A stretch of 64,000 bases of DNA from Desulfobacca acetoxidans DSM 11109. GTDB lineage: Bacteria; Desulfobacterota; Desulfobaccia; Desulfobaccales; Desulfobaccaceae. Positions 62,939 through 64,000 of the stretch are shown here, one piece after another (the first letter of the stretch is position 1; every line of letters begins with the position of its first letter). A model generated the notes under the pieces. It saw nothing but the letters and a program-made list of their open reading frames with translations. It did not search any database and was not told the DNA's origin. Made by a program: the position numbers and the translations under genes. The DNA lies in the NCBI RefSeq assembly GCF_000195295.1, contig NC_015388.1:1674001-1738000 (forward strand), given 5' to 3'.

Positions 62939-63395
62939 TCTAGAGGTCGAATTAGACCGCTTGGAGCGTTTGAACAGAGAAATTGTCCGAGTACAGGGTG
63001 AAATCAAGAGTGACTCGGCACGGGCGGACCTTTTCTATGAAAATCTGGCTCTGAAGCTGCACAATTTTTACACCGGCTGCGAGCGGATCTTTCAGATTAT
63101 TGCCTCCGAATTGAACGGCGCTTTACCCTCCGGTTATGACTGGCATAAACGTCTCTTAAGCCGTATGAGTTTAGTCCGGGAGGGGCGTCCGGCCATCCTT
63201 TCGGTGGAAACTGCGCGCCAACTTGATGAATTTCTGGCCTTCCGACACGTGGTACGAAACAATTATGGGTTTGAGTTAAATCCACATCGCCTAGAAGAAC
63301 TTATCAATAAATATCCCGCTGTGTATCATGAATTCGAGGTTCAGGTGCGAAACTTCGTTAAGTGGCTCTTAACCCTGGCGAAGGAAATAGCATAA
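62895..63395 (+). CDS. HepT-like HEPN protein (toxin partner)
   Basis: A 166-residue all-helical protein of the HepT-like type. Family members normally have an RX4-6H RNase motif, often FRH..RHxY near the C-terminal third. Here that segment reads FRHVVRNNYGFEL near residue 116, with Asn where the catalytic His is expected. The toxin could be weakened or inactive, or use the preceding RH. The MNT gene immediately upstream supports the pairing. Confidence 0.8.
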   Translation: MREISSDALREMANDLEVELDRLERLNREIVRVQGEIKSDSARADLFYENLALKLHNFYTGCERIFQIIASELNGALPSGYDWHKRLLSRMSLVREGRPAILSVETARQLDEFLAFRHVVRNNYGFELNPHRLEELINKYPAVYHEFEVQVRNFVKWLLTLAKEIA

Positions 63396-63423
63396 CAACC
63401 CCGATGCCTTTTCGTGCATCTGC

Positions 63424-64000
63424 TCAATCTCCCCCGCCACCCAATACTGCATACAGCCGCACCTGATTAGCTAATTTTGCCAGGCGGATGGCGATGAGAC
63501 CCTGCTGTGCGGCATAAAGAGAGCGTTGCGCATCCAGCACGTTTAGATAGATGTCGATCCCCTTTTCATAGCGCGCATTGGAGAGCTGGTAGGTTCTGGC
63601 AGTGGCATCGACCAGAGATTGCTGGGCTGCCATCCGGTCTCCCAGCGTGCCTCGGCTGGCAAGCGCATCAGCGGTTTCCCGAAAAGCGATTTGGATCGAT
63701 CGTTCGTATTGCGCCTGGGCAATCTTCCTTGCTACCTGAGTGGCCTCCAATGCTGGCCGGGTGCGGGCATCGAAGATCGGCAGAACGATTCGAGGAGCGT
63801 AACTCCAGACAAAGGAACCGGTCTCAAACAGTCCCGATAGGTCGCCGCTGGCGGTACCAATCGCCGAGGTAAGTGAAATGCGGGGGAAGAAAGCGGCGCG
63901 GGCCGCGCCGATATTGGCATTGGCGGCCTTGAGGACATGCTCTGCCTGAAGAATATCGGGACGGCGCAGGAGCACCTCCGAAGACGTGCCGGGGGATACA
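63424..64000 (-). CDS. NodT/OprM-type outer membrane efflux protein, C-terminal part
   Basis: The frame is open to the window edge; 192 residues are present. [20 protein letters not shown] at the left matches the LPSELLxRRPDI motif of RND outer membrane factors, followed by the coiled-coil repeat ([34 protein letters not shown]). It closes an RND-type efflux pump in the outer membrane. The rest of the gene and pump genes lie outside the window. Confidence 0.92.
   Translation of the reverse strand, partial: VSPGTSSEVLLRRPDILQAEHVLKAANANIGAARAAFFPRISLTSAIGTASGDLSGLFETGSFVWSYAPRIVLPIFDARTRPALEATQVARKIAQAQYERSIQIAFRETADALASRGTLGDRMAAQQSLVDATARTYQLSNARYEKGIDIYLNVLDAQRSLYAAQQGLIAIRLAKLANQVRLYAVLGGGGD

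Overview
The window looks like a chromosome segment of a Gram-negative, Desulfobacterota-type bacterium. I infer this from LPS genes (kdsB, an LpxL-type acyltransferase), an Mla lipid-transport set, a sigma-54 two-component pair, and a CdaA/CdaR diadenylate cyclase pair next to ftsH and folP. No rRNA or other species-level marker is present, so the assignment is inference.

Region 1 (1-4.0 kb, minus strand) is a transcription/translation cluster read from a good sigma-70-like promoter at about 4.0 kb: tRNA-Thr(TGT), tRNA-Tyr, tRNA-Gly, tRNA-Thr(GGT), tuf, rpmG, tRNA-Trp, secE, nusG, rplK and rplA (cut by the window edge). The tRNA order before tuf is the same as in Escherichia coli. Region 2 (4.0-11.9 kb) starts with a repeat-rich gap and a single-domain MerR regulator, then the minus-strand set ftsH-folP-cdaA-cdaR-lutA-like (proteolysis, folate and c-di-AMP). 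A divergent dihydroorotate dehydrogenase-like gene and an excisionase-type DNA-binding protein follow.

Region 3 (12.4-31.8 kb, plus strand) is accessory. Two tandem 57-residue helix-turn-helix paralogues lead into a Mu-type head module: large terminase, ChaB-like protein, DUF935 portal, Mu I-type protease/scaffold, decoration-like protein, Mu T-type capsid, a gp36/DUF1320-like protein and a gp37-like protein. It carries three large surface or tail-like proteins: a 975-residue pectate-lyase-fold spike, a 560-residue protein and a 1392-residue protein with a LamG-like domain. I see no integrase, transposase, replication gene, tail sheath, tube, tape measure or endolysin. Gene borders in this module carry 7-nt-period repeat arrays, and the 3' end of the spike gene is duplicated in tandem. 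This is the least ordinary part of the window: a degraded prophage, a domesticated particle, or a phage type whose tail genes I do not recognise.

Region 4 (32.5-47.3 kb, plus strand except kdsB) holds a single-domain cyclic-nucleotide-binding protein, a soluble hybrid histidine kinase with an NtrC-type regulator, bioA, kdsB, clpB, and an mlaE-mlaF-mlaD-tolC-mlaC operon for lipid transport across the envelope. Region 5 (47.4-64 kb) is housekeeping: thioesterase, LpxL-type acyltransferase and a glycosyltransferase; a TPR protein; a metallo-beta-lactamase-fold protein and a sugar nucleotidyltransferase; an adenosine-specific kinase; corA and a periplasmic binding protein; gyrA-gpsA-ykgJ; metG with an NlpC/P60 lipoprotein; an MNT/HepT-like toxin-antitoxin pair; and the end of a NodT-type outer membrane efflux protein.

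Several short repeat families recur between genes throughout the window. One is a palindrome built on CAGGCT..AGCCTG followed by TGCCACCGG. Another is a roughly 80-bp element near 4.2 and 59.7 kb.
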